Shown here one piece after another: positions 36,615 to 45,943 of a DNA stretch of 64,000 bases; positions within the stretch are counted from its first letter, which is position 1, and every line of letters begins with the position of its first letter. The position numbers and the translations under genes were made by a program. The DNA lies in NCBI RefSeq assembly GCF_900114625.1, contig NZ_FOZL01000001.1, forward strand, positions 1,798,001-1,862,000, given 5' to 3'. The notes under the pieces were generated by a model. That model was not told the DNA's origin and searched no databases. It saw only the letters and a list, made by a program, of their open reading frames with translations. Origin of the DNA: Granulicella pectinivorans (lineage in GTDB: Bacteria; Acidobacteriota; Terriglobia; Terriglobales; Acidobacteriaceae).

Positions 36615-38549
36615 ATGTCATTAGCGGGCCCGCCCCTACCCCGTCAGCTCCATAACGACGAAAAGATCTCGCCCACCAAGCTCGCCGGCGTCCAGTACGT
36701 CATCGTGCTCGTTCTTGCTGTGCTCGTCGCTGGCTTGTGGCGTCTCCAGGTGCTCGGCTCCGACAACTGGAAGGTCCTCGCAGAGGCCAACCGCATCAAG
36801 AAGGTGCCCGTCCTCGCGCCGCGCGGCAAGATCTTCGACCGCGAAGGCCGCCTCCTCGTCGACAACTACCCCTCCGTCACCTGCTACCTCCTTCCTGAGC
36901 AGTTACACGACCCCAACGTCGATCTTCCCCTCATCGCGAAGGGCCTGCATCTTACTGTCGCGCAGATCCAGACCATCCTCAACCGCTACAAGGGCGCTGC
37001 CAAGTACCAGCCCATACCCCTCAAGCAGGATGTCACCCCCGACGAAGAGGCCTTCATCGAGGCCCACCGCAACGAACTCCCCGAGCTCGAAACCCACGAC
37101 GAGCAGCGCCGCCTCTACCCCCGCGACGGCTTCGCCGCCCACCTCATCGGCTACGTCGGCGAAGTGTCGGAGGCGATGCTCAACAACGACTCCCGCTACG
37201 CCTTCTACTCGCCCGGCGACGTCGTCGGCCAGTCCGGCGTCGAGCAGACCTACGATGCGCTGCTCCGCGGCACCGACGGCTCCCGCGACATACTCGTCAA
37301 CTCCCACGGCAAGGAGGTCGGCCTCCACGGGCAGGAGATGGCCATTCCCGGCAAGGACCTCCGCCTGACCATCGATCTCGACATCCAGCGCGCGGCAGAG
37401 AAGGCGCTCGACGGCAAGAACGGCGCCATCGTCGCCATGGACCCCCACACCGGCGAGATCCTCGCCATGGTCTCCCGCCCCGCCTTCGACCCCAACCAGT
37501 TCGCCGTCCGCCTCACCCGCAGCTACTGGAATGAGATCCTCAACAACCCCGACCACCCGCTGATGAATAAAGCGATTCAGGCTCAACTCGCGCCGGGATC
37601 CACCTTCAAGATCATCATGTCCGCCGCCGGCCTCCAGGAGAACGTCGCCCAGGACATGCACGTTGTCTGCAATGGCGGAGCCGACTTCTACGGCCACTAC
37701 TTCAAGTGCGACGTACACCACGGCATGGTCAATATCGACAACGCCATCCCCTATTCCTGCGACACCTTCTACTACACGCTTGCCAACAGGCTCGGTATCG
37801 ACACCATCGCCCGGTACGCGAACGAGTTCGGCCTTGGCCAGCGCACCGGCGTCGATCTTCCCGAAGAGGCCCTCGGAACCGTCCCCTCCACCATGTGGGC
37901 GCTCAAGAACTTTCACCGCAAGTGGTATGCCGGCGAGACCATCTCGGTCGGCATCGGACAGGGCGCCGTCACCGTCACCCCCATCCAAATGGCACGCGCC
38001 ATCGGCGGCATCGCCTCCGGCGGTGTCATGCACCGCCCTCACCTCGTCTTTCCCGACGAAGTGCCCGCGGACGTATTTACCTCGCTCTCTGAAAACCACC
38101 CCGGCTCCGGCGAAAAGACCGTCCCGCTCACCGCCGCCAACTGGGAGACCATCACCGACGGCATGGCCCAGACCGTGCAGCCCGGAGCCTTCCACACTGC
38201 CGCCGCCGCTCGGCTGGATGGCATCGACTTCGCCGGCAAGACCGGCACCGCCGACGTGGTTGGTGGACGCGTCAAAAACAGCTCCGACAAGCGCACGATT
38301 CCCAACGCGTGGTTCGTCGGGGTCGCACCCCGCCGCAACCCCGACATCGTCGTCGCGGTGCTTTGGGAGCATGGCTACTGGGGCAACAACTCCGCCCGTC
38401 TCGCCGCGCAGATCGTCAATGCTTTCGTGACCAAGCAGCGCCGTCTCGCCAATAACCTCCGTCTGGCCGAAGCTCCCAAGGCGGCTCCCGCCCCCGACAC
38501 CACACCCACCGCCTCCAATGCAGCGCCGCACGTTCCGGCCGCGGAGTAA
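36615..38549 (+). CDS. mrdA: Penicillin-binding protein 2 (peptidoglycan transpeptidase)
   Basis: 644 residues. A single membrane anchor (YVIVLVLAVLVAGLWRLQVL) is followed by a dimerisation region (VLAPRGKIFDREGRLLVDNYP) and the transpeptidase domain. The active-site motifs are all present: SxxK in APGSTFKI (Ser about residue 329), SxN-equivalent SCD in PYSCDTFYY, and KTGT in FAGKTGTADV. It cross-links peptidoglycan during elongation with RodA, MreC and MreD. The C-terminus is Ala/Pro-rich. An AGGAGG site precedes ATG 36615. Confidence 0.95.
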   Translation: MSLAGPPLPRQLHNDEKISPTKLAGVQYVIVLVLAVLVAGLWRLQVLGSDNWKVLAEANRIKKVPVLAPRGKIFDREGRLLVDNYPSVTCYLLPEQLHDPNVDLPLIAKGLHLTVAQIQTILNRYKGAAKYQPIPLKQDVTPDEEAFIEAHRNELPELETHDEQRRLYPRDGFAAHLIGYVGEVSEAMLNNDSRYAFYSPGDVVGQSGVEQTYDALLRGTDGSRDILVNSHGKEVGLHGQEMAIPGKDLRLTIDLDIQRAAEKALDGKNGAIVAMDPHTGEILAMVSRPAFDPNQFAVRLTRSYWNEILNNPDHPLMNKAIQAQLAPGSTFKIIMSAAGLQENVAQDMHVVCNGGADFYGHYFKCDVHHGMVNIDNAIPYSCDTFYYTLANRLGIDTIARYANEFGLGQRTGVDLPEEALGTVPSTMWALKNFHRKWYAGETISVGIGQGAVTVTPIQMARAIGGIASGGVMHRPHLVFPDEVPADVFTSLSENHPGSGEKTVPLTAANWETITDGMAQTVQPGAFHTAAAARLDGIDFAGKTGTADVVGGRVKNSSDKRTIPNAWFVGVAPRRNPDIVVAVLWEHGYWGNNSARLAAQIVNAFVTKQRRLANNLRLAEAPKAAPAPDTTPTASNAAPHVPAAE

Positions 38550-38552
38550 ATC

Positions 38553-38858
38553 ATGCCCGAATACCTCCTCCTCATGCACAACGACATCCCCCAGCGCGGC
38601 GAAGAGGGGAATGCCAACGCCTGGGGCGACTATCTCGGTGGTCTCCAGGCCGCCGACATCCTCGAGGGCGGAAGCGCCATCGGCACCGGCATCTGCGTCC
38701 GTAAGCAGGGCGTAGCGCCACCCATCGCTGCGCACCTCTCCGGCTATCTCCGCATCCAGGCCGAAGACCTGGACGAGGCCCGCACCTACCTGGTCGGCAA
38801 CCCCGTCTACGAGGCCGGAGGCACCGTCGAGATCCGCGAACTGCCCCGCACCGATTAG
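38553..38858 (+). CDS. YCII-domain small protein
   Basis: 101 residues, starting three bases after mrdA, so co-translated. It has the YCII/DGPF-type fold: MPEYLLLMHND, an L..AD.LEGGSAIG turn, and YLVGNPVYEAGGTVEIREL. Family members are ligand-binding or sigma-factor-associated proteins of unclear activity. Its place between mrdA and rodA is unusual. Confidence 0.85.
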   Translation: MPEYLLLMHNDIPQRGEEGNANAWGDYLGGLQAADILEGGSAIGTGICVRKQGVAPPIAAHLSGYLRIQAEDLDEARTYLVGNPVYEAGGTVEIRELPRTD

Positions 38859-38871
38859 CGCTTGCATCTCT

Positions 38872-38905
38872 GGTTGTCATCCCGCAGGGGATCTGCGGTT
38901 GTTCT
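38872..38905. repeat. Short dispersed repeat, GGTTGTCATCCC type
   Basis: GGTTGTCATCCCGCAGGGGA continuing to GCGGTTGTTCT. A second copy with about 85 percent matching bases lies at 50297-50330. It lies between the YCII gene and rodA. Confidence 0.7.
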
Positions 38906-38965
38906 TGCCTTTTGCACTCGTGGCGCTCTCGAACCGAGCCAGCGCCGTAGGATAGAAAAAGACAC

Positions 38966-40066
38966 ATGGCCCGTTTCTCCTCTTTCCGCGACTTCGATTG
39001 GGTCCTTCTGGGCTTCGTCTCCCTCCTCTCGCTCGTCAGCGTGTTGGAGATCCGTTCCGCCACGGCCATGACCAAGTTCCACGGCTTCGACCATAAACAG
39101 GTCGGCTTCCTCGTCATCGGCCTCGTGCTCATGTTTCTCATGTCGCTGGTCGATTACCACTGGCTGGTCGAAATCTCCCGAACCGCCTACGCCGTCAGCT
39201 TCGTGGCGCTGCTTGCCGTGCTGGTGGTCGGCACCAAGCACCTCGGCGCGCGCCGCTGGATCAAGTTTCCCGGCGGCATTCACTTTCAGCCATCGGAGTG
39301 GGTCAAACTCGTCCTCATCGTCACCCTCGCCCAGTACTTCTGGGGGCTCGCCGGCAGGGAACTGACCTGGCGCGACATCGGCAAGGCCTTCGCCATCGTC
39401 TGCGTCCCCATGGCGATGGTCCTCAAGCAGCCCGACCTCGGCACCTCCCTCACCTACCTCCCTGTGCTCATCGTCGGCCTCTTCCTTGGCGGCATCCGCT
39501 TCAAACAGGCGGCCATCCTCATCGTCGGCTTCCTCGCCCTCGGCACCGTCGCCTGGAGCTCCGGCAAGCTGCTCAAGCCCTACCAGAAGGCCCGCCTCAC
39601 CAGCTTCATCAATCCCGCGGACGATCCCAAGGGATCCGGATACCAGCTCATCCAGTCCAAGATCGCCGTCGGCTCCGGAGGCATCTGGGGCAAGGGGGCC
39701 AACAAGGGCACCCAGACCCAGGGCGACTTCCTGCCCATCCCTTACACCGACTTCATCTTCGCCGCCCTCTGCGAGGAGCACGGCTTTATCGGCGCCCTCG
39801 GCGTCCTTCTCCTCTACTTCTTCATCCTCATGCGCTTGATTCAAAACGCCCAAACCGCCAAGGACGTGCCCGGAACCTTCATCATCATGGGCATCGTGGC
39901 GGTCATCGTCTTCCAGATCGCCGTCAATATAGGTATGGTCCTGGGGTTGATGCCCGTCACAGGAATCCCGCTCCCTCTCTTGAGTTACGGAGGCTCCTCG
40001 GTCCTCTTCACCTTCCTGTCCCTGGGAATCGTGATGAACATCCGCATGCGGCGCTTCGTCAACTAG
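38966..40066 (+). CDS. rodA: Peptidoglycan glycosyltransferase RodA
   Basis: 366 residues, a SEDS-family polytopic inner-membrane protein with about ten hydrophobic segments. Conserved features are LGARRWIKFPGGIHFQPSEW, KQPDLGTSLTYLPV, the loop QSKIAVGSGGIWGKG, FIFAALCEEHGFIG and the C-terminal GIPLPLLSYGGSS. It polymerises glycan strands in partnership with the mrdA product. Last gene of the shape cluster. Confidence 0.96.
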   Translation: MARFSSFRDFDWVLLGFVSLLSLVSVLEIRSATAMTKFHGFDHKQVGFLVIGLVLMFLMSLVDYHWLVEISRTAYAVSFVALLAVLVVGTKHLGARRWIKFPGGIHFQPSEWVKLVLIVTLAQYFWGLAGRELTWRDIGKAFAIVCVPMAMVLKQPDLGTSLTYLPVLIVGLFLGGIRFKQAAILIVGFLALGTVAWSSGKLLKPYQKARLTSFINPADDPKGSGYQLIQSKIAVGSGGIWGKGANKGTQTQGDFLPIPYTDFIFAALCEEHGFIGALGVLLLYFFILMRLIQNAQTAKDVPGTFIIMGIVAVIVFQIAVNIGMVLGLMPVTGIPLPLLSYGGSSVLFTFLSLGIVMNIRMRRFVN

Positions 40067-40726
40067 GCCTGAGCGATCGCCGTTGTCTTTCCATATCCGT
40101 CCTTCATCCTTGGGATCCCCCAATCCTTGCTTTTCGCCTCAATCCAACCACCCGCGAACCCGCTCCATGAAAACCCGATGAATTCCACGCAAGCAAACGC
40201 ACTCGCTTTAGTGCATACTATTTTCAGCACCTGATCGGCCAGACGCCGGTTCAGCGCTCCACCCCGCTCCCCCTCTTTGGCGCACCGCGCAGGGCGAGAG
40301 CGGCTAACACCGAGTTTATTTTTAGAAAAAAAGGCCGGCCAGGCAAAAGAGTTCAAGCTCCGATGGCCGGATAGGTTCCAGGGAATGATCGTAACCGGAA
40401 GGATAACGGCCCCGCCTCTGACTGAGGCTGTACTGGCCACAAACTCCGTGTTATGCCCTTCGTTTGAAGCAAAGGTACGCGTCTCCGGTCTCCCCCTCCA
40501 GGATTTCCCCTGTTCTGCCCACCTTCCGGCCGCGCCACGCGCAGGCTCAGGTTCCGGTCGTCCAGCGCATCCCGCAGGTTTGGTCTTGAACGCCGTCGCT
40601 TCTGCATCCCGCAACTTGTCCGCACCCCCGGGGCTCCGCGCCTAGCTCCTGATTGATCGGGAGCATCGCGGAAAGAAACTTTCGCCTGTACGGCCTGCCG
40701 AAAACGGCAGAAACGGACAGAGCAGA
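40067..40726 (+). promoter_or_regulatory. 660-bp intergenic leader of the RNase E/G gene
   Basis: No convincing gene. A 183-codon frame on the minus strand has no protein-like features. The stretch includes an A/T-rich block at about 40309-40336 (GAGTTTATTTTTAGAAAAAA), a promoter candidate, followed by GC-rich inverted segments (GGCCGG at about 40332 and 40370). A long leader would fit the autoregulated 5' UTR known for E. coli rne, but that is an analogy only. Confidence 0.4.
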
Positions 40727-43700
40727 ATGTCGAAAGAAATTTACATCTCCAGTACGCCGCACGAGACGCGGCTTGCCATCGTCGAAAACGACGAACTCAC
40801 CGAGATCTACTACGAGCGCGAGAACGAATACACCCTCGCCGGCTCCATCTACAACGGTAAAGTCACCCGCGTCCTCCCCGGCATGCAGTCCAGCTTCGTG
40901 GACATCGGCCTCGAGCGCGACGCCTTCCTCTACATCACTGATTTCATGGAAGAAGCAGGCGACTCCGCCGACTTCGATCACGGCGACGCCGCGCCCCGCG
41001 CACCCCGCACCCTCGAGGGAAATCGCGACAGCGCGCCCCGTGAGGGGGGCAACCGGGAAGGCGGAAACCGCGACCGTGGCAACCGCAACGACCGTGGCGA
41101 TCGCGACCGGAACGCGGGCTACGTCTCCGAGCGCAACCAGGAGCAGCAGTCCGCCACCCCCCAGGGCGACATCGCCCAGGCCAGCGAAGGCCGCGAAGGC
41201 GAATTCGGCGGCAACCGCGAACGCAACGACCGTGGTGGCCGTGGTCGCGGCCGTGGTCGTGGCCGTGGAGATCGCGGCGACCGTCAGCCTCAGAACGGCG
41301 ACGCGCCCCGCTTCGCCCAGACCCCTGTCGAAGCTCCCCGCGAGCTCGAGCCCCGCCCCGTTCTCGCTGAGTCCGAGCTCGACGAATCCCCGGCAACCGA
41401 TGCCGCCATCGGCGAAGGCGCACCCGGAGCCGACGGGAGCCGCCGCTGGCGCGGTCGCCGTGGCCGCCGTCGCGGACGCGGTGGAAACCGCCCCGAGGGC
41501 ACGCCGTCCACCGACGCGATCCTCGCCCCGGGCGCTCCGATCGAGCCCGCCTTCGAGGCAGAAGAGTTCGACGAGCCCGCAACCTTCGATATCGACGGCA
41601 GTGCCGCTCCCGTAGAAGCAGCCCCCGTCGCTGAGCCTGAAAACTTTACTCGCCAGGACCGCCCCCGCGGCGACCGTAGCGACCGTAACGGACGCGACCG
41701 TGGCAACCGCAACGACCGTGGCGATCGCGGACCCCGCGTTCCCCGTGGCTTCGCCCCCCGCGGCTCCTACATCGTGGACGGCGAGCCCGAGCAGCCCATC
41801 GAAGCCGCCGCCGATCTCGGCCCGGCCATCGAGCCCCTCATCCTTCCCGGCGAGTCCCTCGGCAAGTACCGCAAGGGCGACGACCAGGCCTCCAGCCCCC
41901 AGGCATCTTCCGCTCCCGCAGCCCCGCCTGTCTCTGACTTCGTCGTCAGCGGATGGGATGGCGGCGCCGTTCTCCCCGGCGAGACCATCCGTCCCCGCTC
42001 CGGTGGATCCACCGGCGGATCCACCGGCGGTTTCAGTGACCGTAATGACCGTACCGACCGCAACGACCGCGGCGGACGCGACCGTGGAGGCCGTGATGGC
42101 CGCCGCGACGGACGCGACCGTGACCGTGGCCCTCGTCGCGACAACCGCGAAAACTACGCCGAGCACTCCGCGCCCACCCCGGTAGCCTCCTACGTCGTCC
42201 CCGCAACCGAGCCCGCCCCCGACCTTCAGTCCGGTGGACCCGTCTCCGGTTACGCGCACGCCGAGGAGACCGCCCAGCACATCATCGCCGAGCCCGTGCA
42301 CAACCTCCCCGAGCCGACGGTCGAGCATCCCCACAACGAAGCCGCTGAGACGCAGCCCGTCGAAACCGTAGAGCTCGCCTACGCCGAGCCCGAGCAGCCG
42401 AAGGTCGAGCAGGAGTACGAGCCTGAAGAGGCCTCCGCCTCCTATCGCATCGATCCCGTGGCCCCCAGCGAGTTCCGCCAGAGCGCACCCCCGCCCCCCG
42501 AGGTCGAGGCCGCGCCCGAGCCAGTCCAGCACCTCGAAGTAGCCCCGTCCGGCGAAGTCTTCGTTCCGGAGCCGGTCCACGAGGCCACCCCCGAGCACCT
42601 CGAATCCCTCTACGCCAGTGAAGCACCGGCGACGGAAGAAGCCATCCCCGCCGATCAGGCCGATGAGGACACGATCCCCGAGCCCCTGCACCCCGAGGGA
42701 ACCGGCAACTACCGTGCTGATTCCGAAGTCGAGCCCAACGTCACCACCATCGAGCCCTCCGGCGACATGCTCTCCGCAGCGCCGGTCGCGGAAGCAGCCC
42801 CCGAGCCCCAGCACTTCGCTCCCGGCCAGGGCGTTCTCGAAGAGGACTTCCTCGAGGAAGAAGAGCTCGACACCGCCCACACCCTCCACGCCCACGCCTA
42901 CGAGGATCTCGAGGACGACGCCGAGCAGGAGCCGCTGGACAACGCCGCCGACCTCGGCACCATGATCCGCGAGATGTCCATCGACCACATCACGCGCACC
43001 GAGCCTACCATCGAGGAAGACGACGAAGACTTCGAGGAAGACACCCTTGAAGAAGACGCCTTCCAGGACTCCGAACTCGGCGACGACGAAGAATTCGAAG
43101 AGGGCCAGGAAGAGCAGTCCGAATCCTCCGAAGACCAGCCCTTCAGCCAGTCCGCCGACAGCGACCCCTCCTACGCCAACGCCGAAGGCGGCGAGTCCCG
43201 CCCCGAAGGCCGCATCCCCTCCAGCCCCAACGGTGACGTTCGCCGCCGCCGCGAGGGTGGCCGTGGACGCGACCGCGACCGTGGCCGCGGAGGCCGTGAT
43301 CGCGACCGCAACAGCGGAAACCGCGAAGGCTCCTCCTCCAGCCCCGATCGTGGCTCAGATCGCAGTTCAGATCGCGGCTCCGACCGCGACCGCAGTGGCC
43401 TCGGCGAGCGCGCTCGCAACACCGGCGGCTCCGGCGACCGCGATCGTGGCCGTTCCAACCGCTCCGGCGGACGCCAGTCCATGCAGGCCACCAACCTCCC
43501 CGCCATCTCCGACCTCCTCAAGCCCGGACAGGAGCTCCTCTGCCAGATCGCCAAGGAGCCCATCGCCAAGAAGGGTGCGCGCATCACCTCGCACATCGCC
43601 CTTCCCGGCCGTTTCCTGGTCTTCATGCCCACCGTCGCCCACACCGGCGTCTCCCGCAAGATCGAGTCCGACGGCGAGCGCCGCCGCCTGAAGGAGATTC

Positions 43701-44698
43701 TGCTCTCCGAAAAGGGTGACGCAGCCGGCGGCTTCATCGTCCGCACCGCCGCCGCGGGCGCCAGCGAAGAGGAGCTCCGCTCCGACCTCCGCTTCCTCCT
43801 CAACCTCTGGGCCGACATCAAGACCCGCTCCGAGTCCTCGAAGTCGCCTGCCCTCATCTATCACGATCTCAACCTCGTCGAGCGCATCCTGCGCGACCAG
43901 GTCACGGATAACTTCTCCGCCATCTGGGTCGACACCGAGACCGACTACGAGCGCATCCTCCGCTTCCTCCAGCGCTTCCAGCCGTCGCTCATCCGCCGCG
44001 TCAAGCTCTACTCGAAGGAGACCCCCCTCTTCGAGCAGTTCGGCATCACGGAGGAGATCAACAAGGCCCTGCGCTCGAAGGTCTGGCTCAAGTCCGGCGG
44101 ATCCATCGTCATCAACCAGACCGAGGCCCTCGTCGCGATCGACATCAACACCGGCAAGTTCGTCGGCAAGACTGCCCGCCTCGAAGACACCATCGTCAAG
44201 ACCAACCTCGACGCCATCCCCGAGATCGTCCGCCAGATCCGTCTGCGCGACCTCGGCGGCATCATCATCATCGACTTCATCGATATGGATGAGCGCAAGA
44301 ACCGCAACCGCGTCATGCAGGCTCTCGAAGACGAGCTCAAGAACGATCGCGCCCCATCCAAGGTGCTGCCGTTCAACGACTTCGGCCTCGTCGCCATCAC
44401 CCGCAAGCGCGTCAAGCAGTCCCTCGAGCGCACCCTCTCGACCACCTGCAACGTCTGCACCGGCACCGGTATGGTCAAATCGCCCATCACCGTCTGCAAC
44501 GACATCTATATCGAGATGCGCAAGATGCACAAGCATCTGGACCGCGGCGACGTTATGCTGCGCGTGCATCCCGATGTCGTCAAGCAGCTCAAGGTCTCCG
44601 GATCCAAGTGGCTGCAGGAGATGGAAGAGATGTGCGGCAAGACCATCCTCATCAAGAGCGATCCCAGCCTCCATCCGGAGCAGTTCGATATTCACTAA
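40727..44698 (+). CDS. rne: Ribonuclease E/G family endoribonuclease with a giant internal insert
   Basis: 1323 residues. The N-terminus (MSKEIYISSTPHETRLAIVE) and the first half of the S1 domain (SIYNGKVTRVLPGMQSSFVDIGLERDAFLY) match RNase E/G. The S1 domain then stops at about residue 75 and resumes at about 927 (ISDLLKPGQELLCQIAKEPI). The core continues intact: the RNase H-like and DNase I-like subdomains hold the catalytic Asp pair in VAIDINTGKF and IIIIDFIDMD, and the Zn-link cysteines are in TTCNVCTGTG. Without the insert the core is about 470 residues, close to RNase G. There is no C-terminal extension, so the scaffold-like sequence has moved inside. ATG 40727 is chosen by homology. 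A terminator follows. Confidence 0.95.
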   Translation: MSKEIYISSTPHETRLAIVENDELTEIYYERENEYTLAGSIYNGKVTRVLPGMQSSFVDIGLERDAFLYITDFMEEAGDSADFDHGDAAPRAPRTLEGNRDSAPREGGNREGGNRDRGNRNDRGDRDRNAGYVSERNQEQQSATPQGDIAQASEGREGEFGGNRERNDRGGRGRGRGRGRGDRGDRQPQNGDAPRFAQTPVEAPRELEPRPVLAESELDESPATDAAIGEGAPGADGSRRWRGRRGRRRGRGGNRPEGTPSTDAILAPGAPIEPAFEAEEFDEPATFDIDGSAAPVEAAPVAEPENFTRQDRPRGDRSDRNGRDRGNRNDRGDRGPRVPRGFAPRGSYIVDGEPEQPIEAAADLGPAIEPLILPGESLGKYRKGDDQASSPQASSAPAAPPVSDFVVSGWDGGAVLPGETIRPRSGGSTGGSTGGFSDRNDRTDRNDRGGRDRGGRDGRRDGRDRDRGPRRDNRENYAEHSAPTPVASYVVPATEPAPDLQSGGPVSGYAHAEETAQHIIAEPVHNLPEPTVEHPHNEAAETQPVETVELAYAEPEQPKVEQEYEPEEASASYRIDPVAPSEFRQSAPPPPEVEAAPEPVQHLEVAPSGEVFVPEPVHEATPEHLESLYASEAPATEEAIPADQADEDTIPEPLHPEGTGNYRADSEVEPNVTTIEPSGDMLSAAPVAEAAPEPQHFAPGQGVLEEDFLEEEELDTAHTLHAHAYEDLEDDAEQEPLDNAADLGTMIREMSIDHITRTEPTIEEDDEDFEEDTLEEDAFQDSELGDDEEFEEGQEEQSESSEDQPFSQSADSDPSYANAEGGESRPEGRIPSSPNGDVRRRREGGRGRDRDRGRGGRDRDRNSGNREGSSSSPDRGSDRSSDRGSDRDRSGLGERARNTGGSGDRDRGRSNRSGGRQSMQATNLPAISDLLKPGQELLCQIAKEPIAKKGARITSHIALPGRFLVFMPTVAHTGVSRKIESDGERRRLKEILLSEKGDAAGGFIVRTAAAGASEEELRSDLRFLLNLWADIKTRSESSKSPALIYHDLNLVERILRDQVTDNFSAIWVDTETDYERILRFLQRFQPSLIRRVKLYSKETPLFEQFGITEEINKALRSKVWLKSGGSIVINQTEALVAIDINTGKFVGKTARLEDTIVKTNLDAIPEIVRQIRLRDLGGIIIIDFIDMDERKNRNRVMQALEDELKNDRAPSKVLPFNDFGLVAITRKRVKQSLERTLSTTCNVCTGTGMVKSPITVCNDIYIEMRKMHKHLDRGDVMLRVHPDVVKQLKVSGSKWLQEMEEMCGKTILIKSDPSLHPEQFDIH
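40949..43501 (+). other. Sequence encoding an ~850-residue low-complexity insert in the S1 domain
   Basis: It encodes alternating blocks. Arg-Gly/Arg-Asp-rich tracts lie at about residues 90-190, 220-260, 300-345, 430-480 and 825-920, with runs like RGRGRGRGDRGD and DRDRGRGGRDRD. Between them are Pro/Ala/Glu-rich and strongly acidic stretches (about 750-820, EEDDEDFEEDTLEED). The reading frame is open throughout and codon use matches the neighbours, so it is translated rather than an artefact. Confidence 0.9.
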
Positions 44699-44721
44699 AA
44701 ACAGGTCTTCACAGCCAAACG

Positions 44722-44759
44722 CAGAGGCGTCCCGGTACCATAGGGACGCCTCTGTTTTT
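44722..44759 (+). terminator. Rho-independent terminator of the RNase E/G gene
   Basis: A 12-bp perfect stem, CAGAGGCGTCCC (44722-44733) with 44743-44754, has a nine-base loop and is followed by five T residues, 24 bp after the stop codon. Confidence 0.93.
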
Positions 44760-44898
44760 CACTCCCCAGCTCCTTCACCCTATCGAAACCTTGCATCGCA
44801 TTCACGTTACCCGGCCCCTGCCGGAAGCGTCTAACAAAACAAATTGAGATGAACCGGGTTCAAACCCGGATAGAAGTCTTCTCCAGGAGTTCACCAGA

Positions 44899-45870
44899 AT
44901 GAGAATCAATCGGAGCTTTTCTGCCGCCCTTTGCCGCGTGTCGGCTGTCGCCCTCTTTGCTGCCTCTGGTTCCGTTGTGCTTCACGCCCAGCAGACCGCC
45001 GCGACCGGAACGGTCATCGCTGAACTGCACCAGCCCGCTCTCTTCAATCTCGCCGCCGCTACTCCCCGTCTCTCCGACGATGGCATCGGCTACTCCTCAA
45101 GCGTAGGCTCCGACTCCACCGTGTCGCCCGATGCTCTCAGCTTCAAGGCGGACGATGCTCTTCAGCCTCCGCCACGCCGCCGCTATGGCCGCCCCAACTA
45201 CTCCGACCGCATGCACAACGCCGATGGCAGCTCCAAGCTCGCCTTCCTCGCCGGCGGAGGCTTCACCAACCCCGTTGACGTCAGCACCAACTACCTCAAA
45301 ATCAGTTGGAAGGCGCAGGTCGGCGTCGGCTACAACTTCAACAAGAAGTTCGGCATCATCGCCCAGTTCGACTGGGATCAGTTCGGCCTTCCCGGCCAGG
45401 TCATCACCAATCAGTACTCCATCTACAGCAGCTATTTCGGCAACACGGCGGACCTCACCGGCCTCGATGGCAACACCCACGTCTGGTCCTTCACCCTCAA
45501 CCCGACCTACAACTTCTACCAGGGTGACAGCTACGGTGCCTACGCCGTCGTCGGCGCTGGTTTCTATCACAAGGTCACCCAGTTCACCCTGCCTGCCACC
45601 GGGCAGTACTGCGACTACTACGGCTACTGCTACACCTACAGCGCGAACCAGACCTTCGACCAGTACACCTCGAATGCACCTGGCATCAACGGCGGTCTCG
45701 GCATGACCTGGAAGCCCTCCCGCTTCGCCAACCAGAAGTTCTACGCCGAGGCCCGCTTCGTGCACAACTTCAACAGCGCCCGCGCCTACAGCGTGGCCGC
45801 CACCAACCTCTATCCGGGGAACAGCAGCACCACCAGCTACATCCCGGTAACGATCGGCATCCGCTTCTAA
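44899..45870 (+). CDS. Outer-membrane beta-barrel protein
   Basis: 323 residues with a signal peptide (SAVALFAASGSVVLHAQ). The body has alternating aromatic/hydrophobic strands typical of an OmpA/OmpW-like barrel: KISWKAQVGVGYNFNKKFGIIAQFDWDQ, VWSFTLNPTYNFYQ and the C-terminal strand TSYIPVTIGIRF ending in Phe, the outer-membrane insertion signal. The barrel's function is unknown. A strong AGGAG precedes ATG 44899, and the 5' region holds a 16-base palindrome (44854-44869). Confidence 0.85.
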   Translation: MRINRSFSAALCRVSAVALFAASGSVVLHAQQTAATGTVIAELHQPALFNLAAATPRLSDDGIGYSSSVGSDSTVSPDALSFKADDALQPPPRRRYGRPNYSDRMHNADGSSKLAFLAGGGFTNPVDVSTNYLKISWKAQVGVGYNFNKKFGIIAQFDWDQFGLPGQVITNQYSIYSSYFGNTADLTGLDGNTHVWSFTLNPTYNFYQGDSYGAYAVVGAGFYHKVTQFTLPATGQYCDYYGYCYTYSANQTFDQYTSNAPGINGGLGMTWKPSRFANQKFYAEARFVHNFNSARAYSVAATNLYPGNSSTTSYIPVTIGIRF

Positions 45871-45898
45871 ACGCAGCGTCAAAGCAATCGACAAACAG

Positions 45899-45926
45899 AA
45901 AGGCCCGGCGATCAAGCCGGGCCTTT
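45899..45926. terminator. Bidirectional terminator between convergent genes
   Basis: AAAGGCCCGGC (45899-45909) pairs perfectly with 45916-45926 around a six-base loop. T-rich sequence follows on the minus strand (TTTCTGTTTG) and weakly on the plus strand. It separates the barrel gene from the convergent membrane gene at 45944. Confidence 0.85.
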
Positions 45927-45943
45927 GTTGTGACGCCTACCCT

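Noticed and set aside
40063..40614. 183-codon minus-strand frame between rodA and the RNase gene
   Set aside because: No ribosome binding site, no conserved motif and an unusual composition; it also overlaps the rodA end.
41000..43500. The repetitive Arg/Gly/Asp coding stretch as a CRISPR array or separate gene
   Set aside because: No regular direct repeats with spacers; the frame is continuous with the RNase core on both sides.
44854..44869. CCGGGTTCAAACCCGG resembling a tRNA T-arm
   Set aside because: It is a simple 16-base palindrome with no acceptor, D or anticodon arm around it; kept only as a possible 5' UTR hairpin.
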